This document shows, piece after piece, positions 17,140 through 26,241 of a stretch of 64,000 bases of DNA (the first letter of the stretch is position 1; each line of letters starts with the position of its first letter). The position numbers and the translations under genes were made by a program. This stretch comes from Halorubrum hochsteinianum (GTDB lineage: Archaea > Halobacteriota > Halobacteria > Halobacteriales > Haloferacaceae), in contig NZ_CP098415.1 in the NCBI RefSeq assembly GCF_023702125.1, positions 186,001-250,000 of the forward strand, read 5' to 3'. The notes under the pieces are model-generated. The model was not told the origin of the DNA and ran no database searches. It worked only from the letters and a program-made list of their open reading frames with translations.

Positions 17140-17727
17140 ATGAGTGAGCAACCGCCGCTGGTCCTCGTGGTCGAGGACGAACCCGATCTGGCCGACCTGT
17201 ACGCCGCCTGGCTCGGCGACGAGTACCGCGTTCGAACCGCGTACGGCGGCCACGAGGCCCTCGATCAGCTCGACGAGGCCGAAGACGAGGTCGCCGCAAT
17301 CCTCCTCGATCGACGGATGCCCGGGCTCTCCGGCGACGAGGTCCTCACGGCCGTCCGCGACCGCGGCATCAACTGCCGGGTCGCGATGGTCACCGCCGTC
17401 GAGCCGGACTTCGACATCCTGGAGATGGGCTTCGACGACTACCTCGTCAAGCCCGTCACCAGCGACACGCTCCGGGACACCGTCGAGGGGCTACTGCGGC
17501 GCGGCGAGTACGACACGGAGGTCCAGGAGCTGTTCTCGCTGACCTCGAAGAAGGCGATGCTCGAGTCCGAGAAGAGCGCGAGCGACCTGGCGGACAACGA
17601 GGAGTACCAGGAGCTCACCGATCGGATCGCCGAGCTCCGCGAGCGGGCCGACGAGTCGCGCGACGCGGTCGCGACCGGCGACGAGGACTACGAGAAGCTC
17701 TTTCAGGACTTCGACACCGACGCGTAA
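17140..17727 (+). CDS. HalX-domain response regulator
   Basis: 195 residues. Residues 8-120 form a receiver domain with acidic pocket VVEDEPD, phospho-acceptor Asp57 in ILLDRRMPG, Thr85 and Lys104 (YLVKPVT). The C-terminal 70 residues are a charged helical HalX domain (LTSKKAMLESEK ... LTDRIAELRERADESRD), found only in haloarchaea. No sensor kinase is adjacent, so the partner is unknown. GTATTTTAATATAG at 17074-17087 is a strong box A, but it is about 60 bp before this ATG, so a roughly 33-nt leader is predicted, unusual in this window. Confidence 0.92.
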   Translation: MSEQPPLVLVVEDEPDLADLYAAWLGDEYRVRTAYGGHEALDQLDEAEDEVAAILLDRRMPGLSGDEVLTAVRDRGINCRVAMVTAVEPDFDILEMGFDDYLVKPVTSDTLRDTVEGLLRRGEYDTEVQELFSLTSKKAMLESEKSASDLADNEEYQELTDRIAELRERADESRDAVATGDEDYEKLFQDFDTDA

Positions 17728-17811
17728 GCGGGGATCGACCCGAAGCACGCGACCGATCGAGGGGGTATTCCGCCGACTCTTTATCACCGATCCGACCGAA
17801 CGCGTGATCGC

Positions 17812-19803
17812 ATGCGCGTCCGGGATCTGCCGCTCTCGTCGTCCGTCGTCGACCACTTCGCCGAGCGGGGCGTCCGGGAGCTGTACCCGCCGCAGCGCGC
17901 GGCGGTCGAGGCGGGCGTCTGCGGCGGCGCGGACGTGGTCGCGGCGGTGCCGACCGCCTCGGGGAAGACGTTCGTCGCGCAGCTCGCGCTCCTGACCGCC
18001 GGCGGTCCCGGACTGTACGTCTGTCCGCTCCGCGCGCTCGCCCGTGAAAAGTACGAGACGTTCGCCGCGCTACCCGGCGTCGACGTTGGCATCTCGACGG
18101 GCGACTTCGACGCGACCGGCGAGGAGCTGGCGGGCAACGACGTCGTGGTCGCCACCAGCGAGAAGGTCGACTCCGCGATCCGCAACGGGGCCTCGTGGGT
18201 CGACGAGCTAGCCTGCGTCGTCGTCGACGAGGTCCACCTGCTGGGCGCGAAGCGGCGCGGACCGACCCTCGAAGTGACGCTGGCGACACTCCGGCGGCGG
18301 AACCCCGACCTCCAGACCGTGGCGCTGTCGGCGACCGTCGACAACCCGGACGCGATCGCGGACTGGCTCGACGCCGCCCTCGTCGAGTCCGACTGGCGGC
18401 CCGTCGAGCTGCGGACCGGCGTCGCCGTCGGCGGCGACGTCGCCTTCGACGACGGGACGAGCCTGTCGGTCGACGTCGCGTCCGCCGACGAGGCGGCCCG
18501 CGATGACGACGAAGAAGTCGGTGTCGAGAAAAATGAAGCCGACGGGCCGGACGCAACCGAGGTCACCGCCGCCCTGGTCGCCGACGCGGTCGCGGACGGC
18601 GGCCAGTGTCTCGCGTTCGTCCGATCGCGTCGCGAGGCGGTCGACCTCGCGGAGCGGCTCGCCGACGAGGGGCTCGCCGAGAAACTCGGAATCGAGGACG
18701 CTGCCGCGGCGGCGGCGGACGAGGCCACCGACGTGGACGGGACGCTCACCGGCCGGCAGCTCGCCGACTGCCTCCGCGCCGGCGTCGCGTTCCATCACGC
18801 CGGCCTCCGGTCGGGCCACCGGTCGGTCGTCGAGTCGGCGTTCCGCGACCGCGACGTCGCCTGTATCTGCGCGACGCCCACGCTGGCCGCCGGCGTCAAC
18901 GTCCCCGCGCGCCGCGTCGTCGTCCGCGACCAGCGCCGGTACGGCGAGGCCGGCATGGAGTGGATCCCCACGCTCGAAGTCCACCAGATGTGCGGCCGGG
19001 CGGGGCGTCCGGGGCTCGACCCGCACGGGGAGGCCGTCCTCGTCGCCGACGCGGACACGCGCGCCGCGGTTCACGAGCGGTACGTCGAGGGCGAACCGGA
19101 GGCCGTCGAGTCGCAGCTGGCCGATCCCGGGGCGCTCCGGACCCACGTCCTCGCGGCGGTCGCGACGGGGTTCGCCGCGACCGAGACCGAGATCCTCGAC
19201 GTGTTCGAGGGGACGTTCTACGCCCGGGAGACCGGGGCCGGCGGCCTCGCCGACGCGGTCGCGGTCGCGGTCGACGACCTCGTCGCGGCCGGCATGGTCG
19301 CCCGGGAGACCGGCGGCGTCGAGGACTACCGGCTCGTCGCGACGGCCGTCGGCGAGACTACCTCGAAGCAGTACGTCCGCCCCGAGACGGGCGAGCGGAT
19401 CGTCGCCGGCCTCCGCGCGGCGGCCGGCCTCTCCGACGCGACGACGCTCACCGCGTTCGAGGTGATCTGCGACACGCCGGACATGCAAGACACCTACCTC
19501 GGGAACGCCGAGCGCGCGGACGTCTACCGGTTCGCTCGGACGAACTCCGCGCATCTCACCACGGACATGACCGAGCCGGACGACTTCGAGGGGTGGCTGG
19601 AGTCGGTGAAGACGGCCCGCATCTTAGACGAGTGGATCGGCGGCGCGACCGTCGAGGATCTGGTGGAGCGCTACCGGATCGGGCCGGGCGACCTCGACTC
19701 GCGGGTCGAGCGCGCGGAGTGGCTGCTGAGCGCGGCGGAGGCGCTCGGGGAGACGATCGGCGTTCGGGTCCCGGCGGTGTCGCGGGCGCGGTCGCGGCTG
19801 TGA
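17812..19803 (+). CDS. Hel308-like DEAD/DEAH-box helicase
   Basis: 663 residues. Superfamily 2 motifs are in order: Q-motif LYPPQ near residue 28, Walker A PTASGKT at 47-53, DEVH at 139-142, LSATVDN near 170, the second RecA domain with FVRSRREA, AGVNVPARRV and motif VI QMCGRAGRPG, then a winged-helix and ratchet-like helical region ending with a helix-hairpin-helix-like tail. This is the Hel308/Ski2 layout, somewhat shorter than classical Hel308, so it may be a paralogue rather than the main fork-repair helicase. An acidic insert near 230-250 lies before domain 2. CTTTATCACC about 28 bp upstream supports the ATG. Confidence 0.88.
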   Translation: MRVRDLPLSSSVVDHFAERGVRELYPPQRAAVEAGVCGGADVVAAVPTASGKTFVAQLALLTAGGPGLYVCPLRALAREKYETFAALPGVDVGISTGDFDATGEELAGNDVVVATSEKVDSAIRNGASWVDELACVVVDEVHLLGAKRRGPTLEVTLATLRRRNPDLQTVALSATVDNPDAIADWLDAALVESDWRPVELRTGVAVGGDVAFDDGTSLSVDVASADEAARDDDEEVGVEKNEADGPDATEVTAALVADAVADGGQCLAFVRSRREAVDLAERLADEGLAEKLGIEDAAAAAADEATDVDGTLTGRQLADCLRAGVAFHHAGLRSGHRSVVESAFRDRDVACICATPTLAAGVNVPARRVVVRDQRRYGEAGMEWIPTLEVHQMCGRAGRPGLDPHGEAVLVADADTRAAVHERYVEGEPEAVESQLADPGALRTHVLAAVATGFAATETEILDVFEGTFYARETGAGGLADAVAVAVDDLVAAGMVARETGGVEDYRLVATAVGETTSKQYVRPETGERIVAGLRAAAGLSDATTLTAFEVICDTPDMQDTYLGNAERADVYRFARTNSAHLTTDMTEPDDFEGWLESVKTARILDEWIGGATVEDLVERYRIGPGDLDSRVERAEWLLSAAEALGETIGVRVPAVSRARSRL

Positions 19804-19841
19804 GAGAGGAGGAAGAAGCGATCGGCGCGTCCGATCCGGGC

Positions 19842-20903
19842 TCAGTCGGCCGACCCGACCGCCCGGTGGAAGGGGGTCCGGGCGATCGTCTGCCGCAGCT
19901 CCGCCAGCGAGTCGCGGCCGACGTCGCTCGCGGCCGACATCACCGCGAACACCTCCTGTCTGGACACCTTCACGCCGGTCTCGGTGAGCGCGTCCTCCGG
20001 GCGGCTCCCGAGTTCGCGGAGGGTGCCGACCGCGAGCAGGTACGGGACGGTCCACGCCTCCATCGTGTTGCCGTTCGAGAGCGGCATCGTCTCCAGGTAC
20101 GCCTGCGCGTCGTCCAGGAACGAGCGGGCGTAGTCCGCGGTCCGGTCGACGACGCGGGCCGACGACTCCCGGTTCTCCGGGTGGACGACCCGCTCCTGTT
20201 CGACGCCCTCCGCTTCGAGCCACTCGGCGGGGAGGTAGACGTTGTTCTCCTCGGTGTAGTCGTCGTACACGTCCTTCGAGACGTTCACCAGCTGTAAGAG
20301 GAGGCCGAACTCCTCGGCGGTCTCGCGCAGCCGGTCGGCGCGCTCCTCGGCGACATCGCCGCGGGTGAGCAGGTTCGTGATGAGGTTGCCGACGGTGCCG
20401 GCCGCGTAGTAGCAGTACTGCTCCAGCTCGTCGCGGTCGTCGATGCGGAGGCCGCCCTCGGTTGCGTGGCGGTCGACGAACATCGCCATCCCGTCGACCA
20501 TTTCGAGCACCGGCGGCACGATGGCCTCCTGCGCCTCCGGGTCCAGCTCCTCGAACGTAGCGGCGATCGTCGGTGCCTCCGCGACGACGGTCCAGTCGTC
20601 GTCGCGCTCGGCGGGCAGCCACTCGTCGACCGCCTCGCGGAACGCGCCGATCTCGGTCTCGTCGTCCGGGTCGATCGCTCGTCGGTACGTCCGCAGCACG
20701 TCGCTCTGGGCTTCCGGGGGGATGTGGCCGGCGTCCTCGACGGTGTCGGCGACCCGGCAGAGGAGGTAGCCGACGCAGATCTGCGAAGCCATCGGCTCCT
20801 CTAACACGTCGACGGTCAGCGCGAAGGTCCGCGAGACCCCTTGGACCGCCTCGTGACACCACGCGAGGTCGGCCTCGCCGGGGCCGTGTTCTCGTCCGCT
20901 CAT
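19842..20903 (-). CDS. squalene/phytoene synthase family protein
   Basis: 353 residues. The two Asp-rich Mg-diphosphate motifs are DTVED (53-57) and DVYDD (211-215), with the helices GVSRTFALT and YCYYAAGTVGNL typical of head-to-head prenyl synthases. It condenses two FPP to squalene or two GGPP to phytoene. NVSKDVYDD differs from the usual bacterial phytoene synthase N-x-x-R-D motif, which tilts the guess toward squalene synthesis, but sequence alone does not settle it. CTTTTTATGCG upstream on the minus strand is a clear box A. It is convergent with the helicase. Confidence 0.85.
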   Translation of the reverse strand: MSGREHGPGEADLAWCHEAVQGVSRTFALTVDVLEEPMASQICVGYLLCRVADTVEDAGHIPPEAQSDVLRTYRRAIDPDDETEIGAFREAVDEWLPAERDDDWTVVAEAPTIAATFEELDPEAQEAIVPPVLEMVDGMAMFVDRHATEGGLRIDDRDELEQYCYYAAGTVGNLITNLLTRGDVAEERADRLRETAEEFGLLLQLVNVSKDVYDDYTEENNVYLPAEWLEAEGVEQERVVHPENRESSARVVDRTADYARSFLDDAQAYLETMPLSNGNTMEAWTVPYLLAVGTLRELGSRPEDALTETGVKVSRQEVFAVMSAASDVGRDSLAELRQTIARTPFHRAVGSAD

Positions 20904-21080
20904 TCAGTTGCCGGTCCTTACGGCACAACGCATAAAAAGCCTCGTGGAACGCCGGCCGGTCGCCGCTCGTCGCACGGAACCGCGAAATCGGAGGACTCCG
21001 CCGTCGTTCGCGCCGACGAACCGCCGCCCCGTGTACAATCGTGTGGAAACGGCTAAGTCGGCCCGGCCGAACGTCCCGAC

Positions 21081-22226
21081 ATGGAGTTCACGCTCACCGA
21101 AGAGCAGCGTCAGATCCGCGACACCGTCGCGGAGTTCGTCGACGAGGAGGTCGTGCCGCGGGCGGCCGAGATCGACGAGACGGACGAGTTCCCGGCCGAC
21201 CTGATCGACGAGATGGCCGACCTCGGTCTCATGGGGATGCCGTTCCCGGTCGAGTACGAGGGCGCGGGCCTCGACTACCACAGCTACGCGATCGGTCTCG
21301 AAGAGATCTCCCGGGGCTCCGGGGGGCTCGGGACGGTCGTCGCGGCCCACACCTCGCTGGCCGGCAACATGCTCTACGAGTTCGGCGACGAGGAACAGAA
21401 GCAGGAGTACCTCACGGCCCTGAACACCGCCGAGGACATCGGCGCGTTCGCGCTCTCGGAGGCCGAGGCCGGCTCGGACGTGCCCGCCATGTCGACCACC
21501 GCGGAGCGCGACGGCGACGGCTACCTCGTCAACGGCGGCAAGCTCTGGATCTCCAACGGCTCCGTCGCGGACACGGTCACGCTGTTCGCCAAGACCGACC
21601 CCGACGCGGGCCGGAAGGGCATCTCGTCGTTCGTCGTGCGTCCCGAGGAGGACGACGGGTTCGTCGTCGAGGGGACGGAGGACAAGATCGGCGACAAGGG
21701 GTGTCCGACCGCCGAGCTGCGGTTCGACGACATGTGGATCCCCGAAGACCGGCTGCTCGGCGAGGAGGGCGAGGGGTTCGTCCACGCCCTGAAGACGCTC
21801 AACGGCGGCCGGATCACGATCGCGGCCCGGTCGGTCGGGATCGCGCGCGCCGCGCTCGACGAGGCGAAGTCCTACGCCCAACAGCGCGAGCAGTTCGACC
21901 GGCCGATCTCCGACTTCCAGGCGATCCAGCACAAGCTCGCGGACATGGACACGAAGGCGCGCGCCGCGGAGCTGTTGATGCACGAGGCGGCCGACCTGAA
22001 GATGCGCGACGACGACTACATCAAGGAGGCCGCGCAGGCGAAGCTGTACGCCTCCGAGATCGCCCGTGAGGTCGCCAACGAGGGGATCCAGATCCACGGC
22101 GGCTACGGCTACACCAAGGACTTCCCCGCCGAGCGCTTCTACCGCGACGCGAAGCTCTCGGAGATCTACGAGGGGACCAGCGAAGTCCTGCGGAACACGA
22201 TCGCCCAACAGCTCCTCGACGAGTAG
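21081..22226 (+). CDS. acyl-CoA dehydrogenase
   Basis: 381 residues, full family length. N-terminal helical domain (FTLTEEQRQIRDTVAEFVDEEV), FAD/substrate segment FALSEAEAGSDVPAM, then GGKLWISNG, and the C-terminal helical domain with IQIHGGYGYTKDFPAER and YEGTSEVLRNTIAQQ, which holds the catalytic Glu of short/medium-chain enzymes. It introduces the first double bond in acyl-CoA beta-oxidation, passing electrons to ETF. GGCTAAGTC about 26 bp before the ATG is the likely box A. No other beta-oxidation gene is adjacent. Confidence 0.93.
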   Translation: MEFTLTEEQRQIRDTVAEFVDEEVVPRAAEIDETDEFPADLIDEMADLGLMGMPFPVEYEGAGLDYHSYAIGLEEISRGSGGLGTVVAAHTSLAGNMLYEFGDEEQKQEYLTALNTAEDIGAFALSEAEAGSDVPAMSTTAERDGDGYLVNGGKLWISNGSVADTVTLFAKTDPDAGRKGISSFVVRPEEDDGFVVEGTEDKIGDKGCPTAELRFDDMWIPEDRLLGEEGEGFVHALKTLNGGRITIAARSVGIARAALDEAKSYAQQREQFDRPISDFQAIQHKLADMDTKARAAELLMHEAADLKMRDDDYIKEAAQAKLYASEIAREVANEGIQIHGGYGYTKDFPAERFYRDAKLSEIYEGTSEVLRNTIAQQLLDE

Positions 22227-22241
22227 CGCCGCCGACGGTCG

Positions 22242-24254
22242 TCACTCCCTCGAACCGGGGGCGTCGCCGTCTCCGCCGTCGTCCGTAGTTCCGGCACTCT
22301 CCGCCCCCTCGCCCCTCGTCCCGCTGTTCTCTGTCCCCCCGCTCTCCGCGTTCTCACTCTCGTCGTCGTCGCTCCCGGAGCCGGGGCCGTGAGCCACGTC
22401 GGCGTCCGACGGGTTCTGGTCGACCGCGTACTCGCCCGTGTCGATCCGCTCCGCCGGCTGCGAGTAGTCGCGGTCGCTCGGCGAGAAGTCCGGCCGGACG
22501 ACGCCGTCGTCCGGGATCTCGACCCCGTCGTCGGGCGCGTCGTCGCCCGTCGCCTCCCGATGGGTCGACGCGTCGTTGCGATCGGTCTCGCCGGCCGCCG
22601 ACGCCGGCCTCGATTCCTCGGCGGATCCCGATTCCCCCGTCGTCGCGTCCGATTCCGCGGCCGACCCGGTACTGGTCGCATCCGGTTCCGCGGTCGGCCC
22701 GGTACCCGCCGCCTCCGGTTCCCCGTCCACGCCGTCGCCCTCGTCGACCCACTCGAAGCGGTCGGTCCCGGTCGACCGCCGCTCCGCGACGGCGGTCGCG
22801 AGCCGTTCGGTGAGCGTCTCCTTCAGCGCCTCGGCCTCGTCGATCTCGAAGTCGACCGCGGCGGCGTCGCTCCCGGTCAGCGACCCGGTCCCCGCGGTGT
22901 CGGCGACGATCGTCGCCACGCTCCACCGGCGCTGGAACACGGTTCGGCTGTCGATCACGTTCTGGACCCGGTAGTACGGGACGACCGCGACGGTCCGGCT
23001 CCAGAACCCGTTGCGGGTGAGCAGGTGGTCCTCCCCGAGCCAGTAGCCGCGGTGTTTCCACTTCAGGTGGGCCGCGGGCGGCACGGCGAGGAGTAGCGCG
23101 GCGATCCCGTACCACGGGAGCGACGCCGCGAAGTACCAGTTCGCGGCGTACGCGATCCCCGTGAGGACCCCGACGATCACCGCGTACCGGACGACGTACC
23201 GCCAGCGGATCCGCTTCGGCGGCCGGTTGAACTCGGGCGTGCCGAACGACTCGATCTCGTGTGCGAGCCGGTAGACGCGGTCGGTCGTCGCGATCGGCAC
23301 GGCGGACTGGTTACCCGACTCGGACCCCTGTCCGGGCGCGTACCCCGCGGTCTCGATCGAGAGGCTCGCGTAGCCCAGCGCCCGCTTCGCGGGGTTGTCC
23401 GTTATCCGCAGCGTCTGGACCTTCTCGGTCGGGATCGACCCGCTGTACCGCCGGAACAGGCCGCGCTCGTAGCGCAGTTCGTCGCCGGCGCGCGAGAGCC
23501 GGAACCCGTAGTAGTTCGAGAAGGCGACGCCCGCGCCGATGAGCCACGAGGCGATGAACAGCGCCGCCACGCCGACGAACGCCGTCGCGGTGAGCGCGGC
23601 GGCCGAGGTCTCCGGGAGGAAACCCGACAGCACCGGGAAGGACCCGGAGCTGAGGAACGCCAACAGCCCGATCAGGCGTCCGTCGAACGACAGCGCCCCG
23701 ACGAGGGCGAGTTCGCCGGGCGAGATGGCGAACAGCTCCTCCTCGTCCGGCGCGAACGCGTCGTCGCGCCCGCCCTCGACCGCGTCGTCGACGGCGTCGG
23801 TCCCGTCGCCGGCCCCGCCCGCCCGGCCCGCGTCGGACTTCCGGCGCTGGACCTCGCGCTGGAGGCGGGTCGCCTCCTCGGGCGTGACGAACCGGATCGA
23901 CCCCTCGGTGCTGGAGCCGCCGGCGGTCTCCAGATCGACCGCGGCGACGCCGATCGCGCGCTGGATAACCGACCGACTCACGTCGACGTTCTGGATCCGG
24001 CGGTACGGGATCTCGCGCTCGCGCCGAGAGATGACGCCGGAGGAGATGTCGAGCGTGTCCTCGGTGAGGACGTACTCGAACCGGCGGTAGTACGCGACCT
24101 CGTAGGCGAGCATCGCGAGGAGGATCGCCGCGCCGCCGGCGACCGCCAGCGGGACTCCGAACCCGCCGCTGTTGACGATCACGAACAGGGCGACGGCGGT
24201 CCCGGCCGCCTTCTGGAGCGCGCGGTACGGGACCGACTGCGGCGCTAACTTCAC
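22242..24254 (-). CDS. PH domain (bPH2/YdbT-like) membrane protein
   Basis: 670 residues. Three bPH2-type domains alternate with paired membrane helices; each domain begins after a helix pair and carries the Y-x-x-I/V-Q-N/H-V-D signature (IPYRRIQNVDVSRS near 92, IPTEKVQTLRI in the second, VVPYYRVQNVIDSR in the third). The last 140 residues are a Ser/Thr/Asp/Gly-rich disordered tail. Homologous pairs are known in Bacillus (YdbS/YdbT). Its ATG overlaps the stop of the upstream PH protein by 4 bp (ATGA, 24251-24254), so the two are co-translated and probably form a complex. Function unknown. Confidence 0.85.
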   Translation of the reverse strand: MKLAPQSVPYRALQKAAGTAVALFVIVNSGGFGVPLAVAGGAAILLAMLAYEVAYYRRFEYVLTEDTLDISSGVISRREREIPYRRIQNVDVSRSVIQRAIGVAAVDLETAGGSSTEGSIRFVTPEEATRLQREVQRRKSDAGRAGGAGDGTDAVDDAVEGGRDDAFAPDEEELFAISPGELALVGALSFDGRLIGLLAFLSSGSFPVLSGFLPETSAAALTATAFVGVAALFIASWLIGAGVAFSNYYGFRLSRAGDELRYERGLFRRYSGSIPTEKVQTLRITDNPAKRALGYASLSIETAGYAPGQGSESGNQSAVPIATTDRVYRLAHEIESFGTPEFNRPPKRIRWRYVVRYAVIVGVLTGIAYAANWYFAASLPWYGIAALLLAVPPAAHLKWKHRGYWLGEDHLLTRNGFWSRTVAVVPYYRVQNVIDSRTVFQRRWSVATIVADTAGTGSLTGSDAAAVDFEIDEAEALKETLTERLATAVAERRSTGTDRFEWVDEGDGVDGEPEAAGTGPTAEPDATSTGSAAESDATTGESGSAEESRPASAAGETDRNDASTHREATGDDAPDDGVEIPDDGVVRPDFSPSDRDYSQPAERIDTGEYAVDQNPSDADVAHGPGSGSDDDESENAESGGTENSGTRGEGAESAGTTDDGGDGDAPGSRE

Positions 24255-24715
24255 ACCGCGTCCTCCCCGTCGGCGCGGATGGCCAGCCGCTTCAGTTCCT
24301 CGCGGAGGTCGCTCGCCCCCTCCGGCGTGAGTCCGGGGATCCGCACGTCAGCCCCTCGGGAACCGGCGGTGTACACCACGCAGGAGGCGAGCCCGGCGGT
24401 CCGCTCGATCGGCCCGCGCCGGGAGTCGACGTGCTGGATCCGCACCAGCGGCACCGTGGTCCGCACCTGCGTGATCACGCCGCGGTCGAGGTAGATCGCG
24501 TCCTCGCGGATCTCGTAGCTCCAGCGGCGGTACCGGAGCAGCGCGTGCGCGACGGTGAGCGTCAGCATCGCGGCTCCGACCGCCACCGGTGCCCACTCCG
24601 GCAGGTACTCGAGGTACGCGCCGCCGGCGAACGGGGCGGTGACGAGCGCCGACAGGAGCACCGCACGGAGGACCCACACGATCTGGACTCGGGGGTGGAG
24701 CGTCTGTGCCGTCAT
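24251..24715 (-). CDS. PH domain (YdbS-like) membrane protein
   Basis: 154 residues: two hydrophobic helices (about 13-32 and 39-60) followed by one bPH2 domain with VPLVRIQHVDSRRGPIER near residue 95. It is the small partner of the 670-residue protein downstream (4-bp overlap). No TATA lies at the usual distance from this ATG; instead CTTATAC (minus, about 24772-24778) is 27 bp before an 11-codon upstream ORF that ends in ATGA on this start. Translation therefore seems to begin by termination-reinitiation from that ORF. Confidence 0.87.
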   Translation of the reverse strand: MTAQTLHPRVQIVWVLRAVLLSALVTAPFAGGAYLEYLPEWAPVAVGAAMLTLTVAHALLRYRRWSYEIREDAIYLDRGVITQVRTTVPLVRIQHVDSRRGPIERTAGLASCVVYTAGSRGADVRIPGLTPEGASDLREELKRLAIRADGEDAV

Positions 24716-24747
24716 CGACGGTCCCCCGTCGCGTGTCCGCGTGTCAT
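24712..24747 (-). promoter_or_regulatory. leaderless 11-codon upstream ORF coupled to the PH-domain operon
   Basis: ATG at 24747 lies 27 bp after the TTATA box centred at 24774; the frame MTRGHATGDRR ends in TGA that overlaps the next ATG (ATGA at 24715-24712). Confidence 0.5.
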
Positions 24748-24888
24748 GACCGGCGGTTGACGCGCCCGACGTATAAGTCCGGCCGGAAGCGGCTGACGGG
24801 GACCCACCGAAAAGATCGTGAGAGACACTCTCTTCCGAAGACGATACTTGCCGAAACCGATATGACCCGGGGTCGAGTCGTGCCGGCC

Positions 24889-26178
24889 ATGACCGACGAC
24901 CCGTTCGAGAACATGCTCGCGCAGATGGACCGCGCCGAGGAGTACGCGGACGTTGACCACGGTATCTTCGAGCGGCTCAAACACCCGGAGCGGACGCTCA
25001 AGGTCACGCTCCCCGTCGAACTGGACTCGGGCGAGGTCGAGGTGTTCGAGGGGTACCGCTGTCAGTTCGACAGCGCTCGCGGGCCGTTCAAGGGCGGCGT
25101 GCGATTCCACCCGTCGGTGACCCAGCGCGAGGTCGAGGCGCTCGCCGGGTGGATGACGTGGAAGACCGCGCTGGTCGATCTCCCGTACGGCGGCGCGAAG
25201 GGCGGCGTGATCTGCGAGCCGAAGGAGCTGACGCAGAACGACTTGGAGAGCCTGACCCGGCGGTACACCGAGGGGATCCGCCGGATGATCGGCCCCGAGG
25301 TCGACGTCCCCGCTCCGGACATGAACACGAACCCGCAGACGATGGCGTGGATGATGGACACCTACTCGATGTACGAGGGGCACTCCGTCCCGCAGGCCGT
25401 CACCGGGAAGCCGCTGGAGATCGGCGGGACGCCCGGCCGCGTGGAGGCGACCGGCCGCGGCGTCTCGCTCGTGACCGAGCGGCTCTTCGAGTACCTCGAC
25501 CGCGACCTCTCGGACGCGACGATCGCGATCCAGGGCTTCGGCAACGTCGGGTCGAACGCGGCCCGGCTCCTCGACGAGGCGGGTGCCAACGTGGTCGCGA
25601 CCTCGGACGTGTCGGGGGCCGCCTACGACCCCGACGGGCTCGACGTGGCGGCGCTCGGCGCGCACGTCGACGCCGGCGGTCTGATATCCGAATACGTCGC
25701 GGGCGAGTACCGCGGGAACGCGGACGGCTCCAGTTGGGACGACCCGGACGAGATCACCAACGCGGAGCTCCTCACCCTCGACGTCGACGTGCTCATCCCG
25801 GCCGCCGTCGAGGGCGTGATCACCGCCGACAACGTCGACGACCTGCGGGCGTCTGCGATCGTCGAGGCCGCCAACGGCCCGACGACCGTCGCCGCCGACG
25901 AGGCGCTCACCGAGCGCGACATCCAGGTCGTGCCCGACATCCTCGCCAACGCCGGCGGCGTCATCGTCTCGTACCTGGAGTGGGTCCAGAACGCGCAGGA
26001 GTTCTCGTGGCCGCTGGAGACGGTCAACGCCGAACTGGAGCGCCGCATCGGCGACGCGTTCGACCAGACCATCGAGCAGTACGACGCCAAGGAACTCCCC
26101 GACCTCCGGACCGCCGCGTACACGCTCGCCTTAGAGCGCACGGCGAAGGCCCACGAGTACCGCGGGCTGTTCCCGTAA
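24889..26178 (+). CDS. gdhB: Glu/Leu/Phe/Val dehydrogenase (glutamate dehydrogenase)
   Basis: 429 residues. Substrate domain motifs are RGPFKGGVRFHP, PYGGAKGGV (catalytic Lys) and VPAPDMNTN; the Rossmann domain carries IQGFGNVGSNAA; the C-terminus has ANAGGVIVSYLEWVQN. It interconverts glutamate and 2-oxoglutarate plus ammonia with NAD(P); cofactor preference cannot be read safely. The ATG at 24889 gives the usual start TDDPFENMLAQMDRAEEY; an in-frame ATG at 24862 would add nine residues. No perfectly spaced box A was found for either. Confidence 0.94.
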   Translation: MTDDPFENMLAQMDRAEEYADVDHGIFERLKHPERTLKVTLPVELDSGEVEVFEGYRCQFDSARGPFKGGVRFHPSVTQREVEALAGWMTWKTALVDLPYGGAKGGVICEPKELTQNDLESLTRRYTEGIRRMIGPEVDVPAPDMNTNPQTMAWMMDTYSMYEGHSVPQAVTGKPLEIGGTPGRVEATGRGVSLVTERLFEYLDRDLSDATIAIQGFGNVGSNAARLLDEAGANVVATSDVSGAAYDPDGLDVAALGAHVDAGGLISEYVAGEYRGNADGSSWDDPDEITNAELLTLDVDVLIPAAVEGVITADNVDDLRASAIVEAANGPTTVAADEALTERDIQVVPDILANAGGVIVSYLEWVQNAQEFSWPLETVNAELERRIGDAFDQTIEQYDAKELPDLRTAAYTLALERTAKAHEYRGLFP

Positions 26179-26241
26179 CCCGGCAGTTCACGGCCAATCT
26201 CCGTACCCCGGCCGTTCGCCGCCGCGTCCGGTCTCCCGGCG

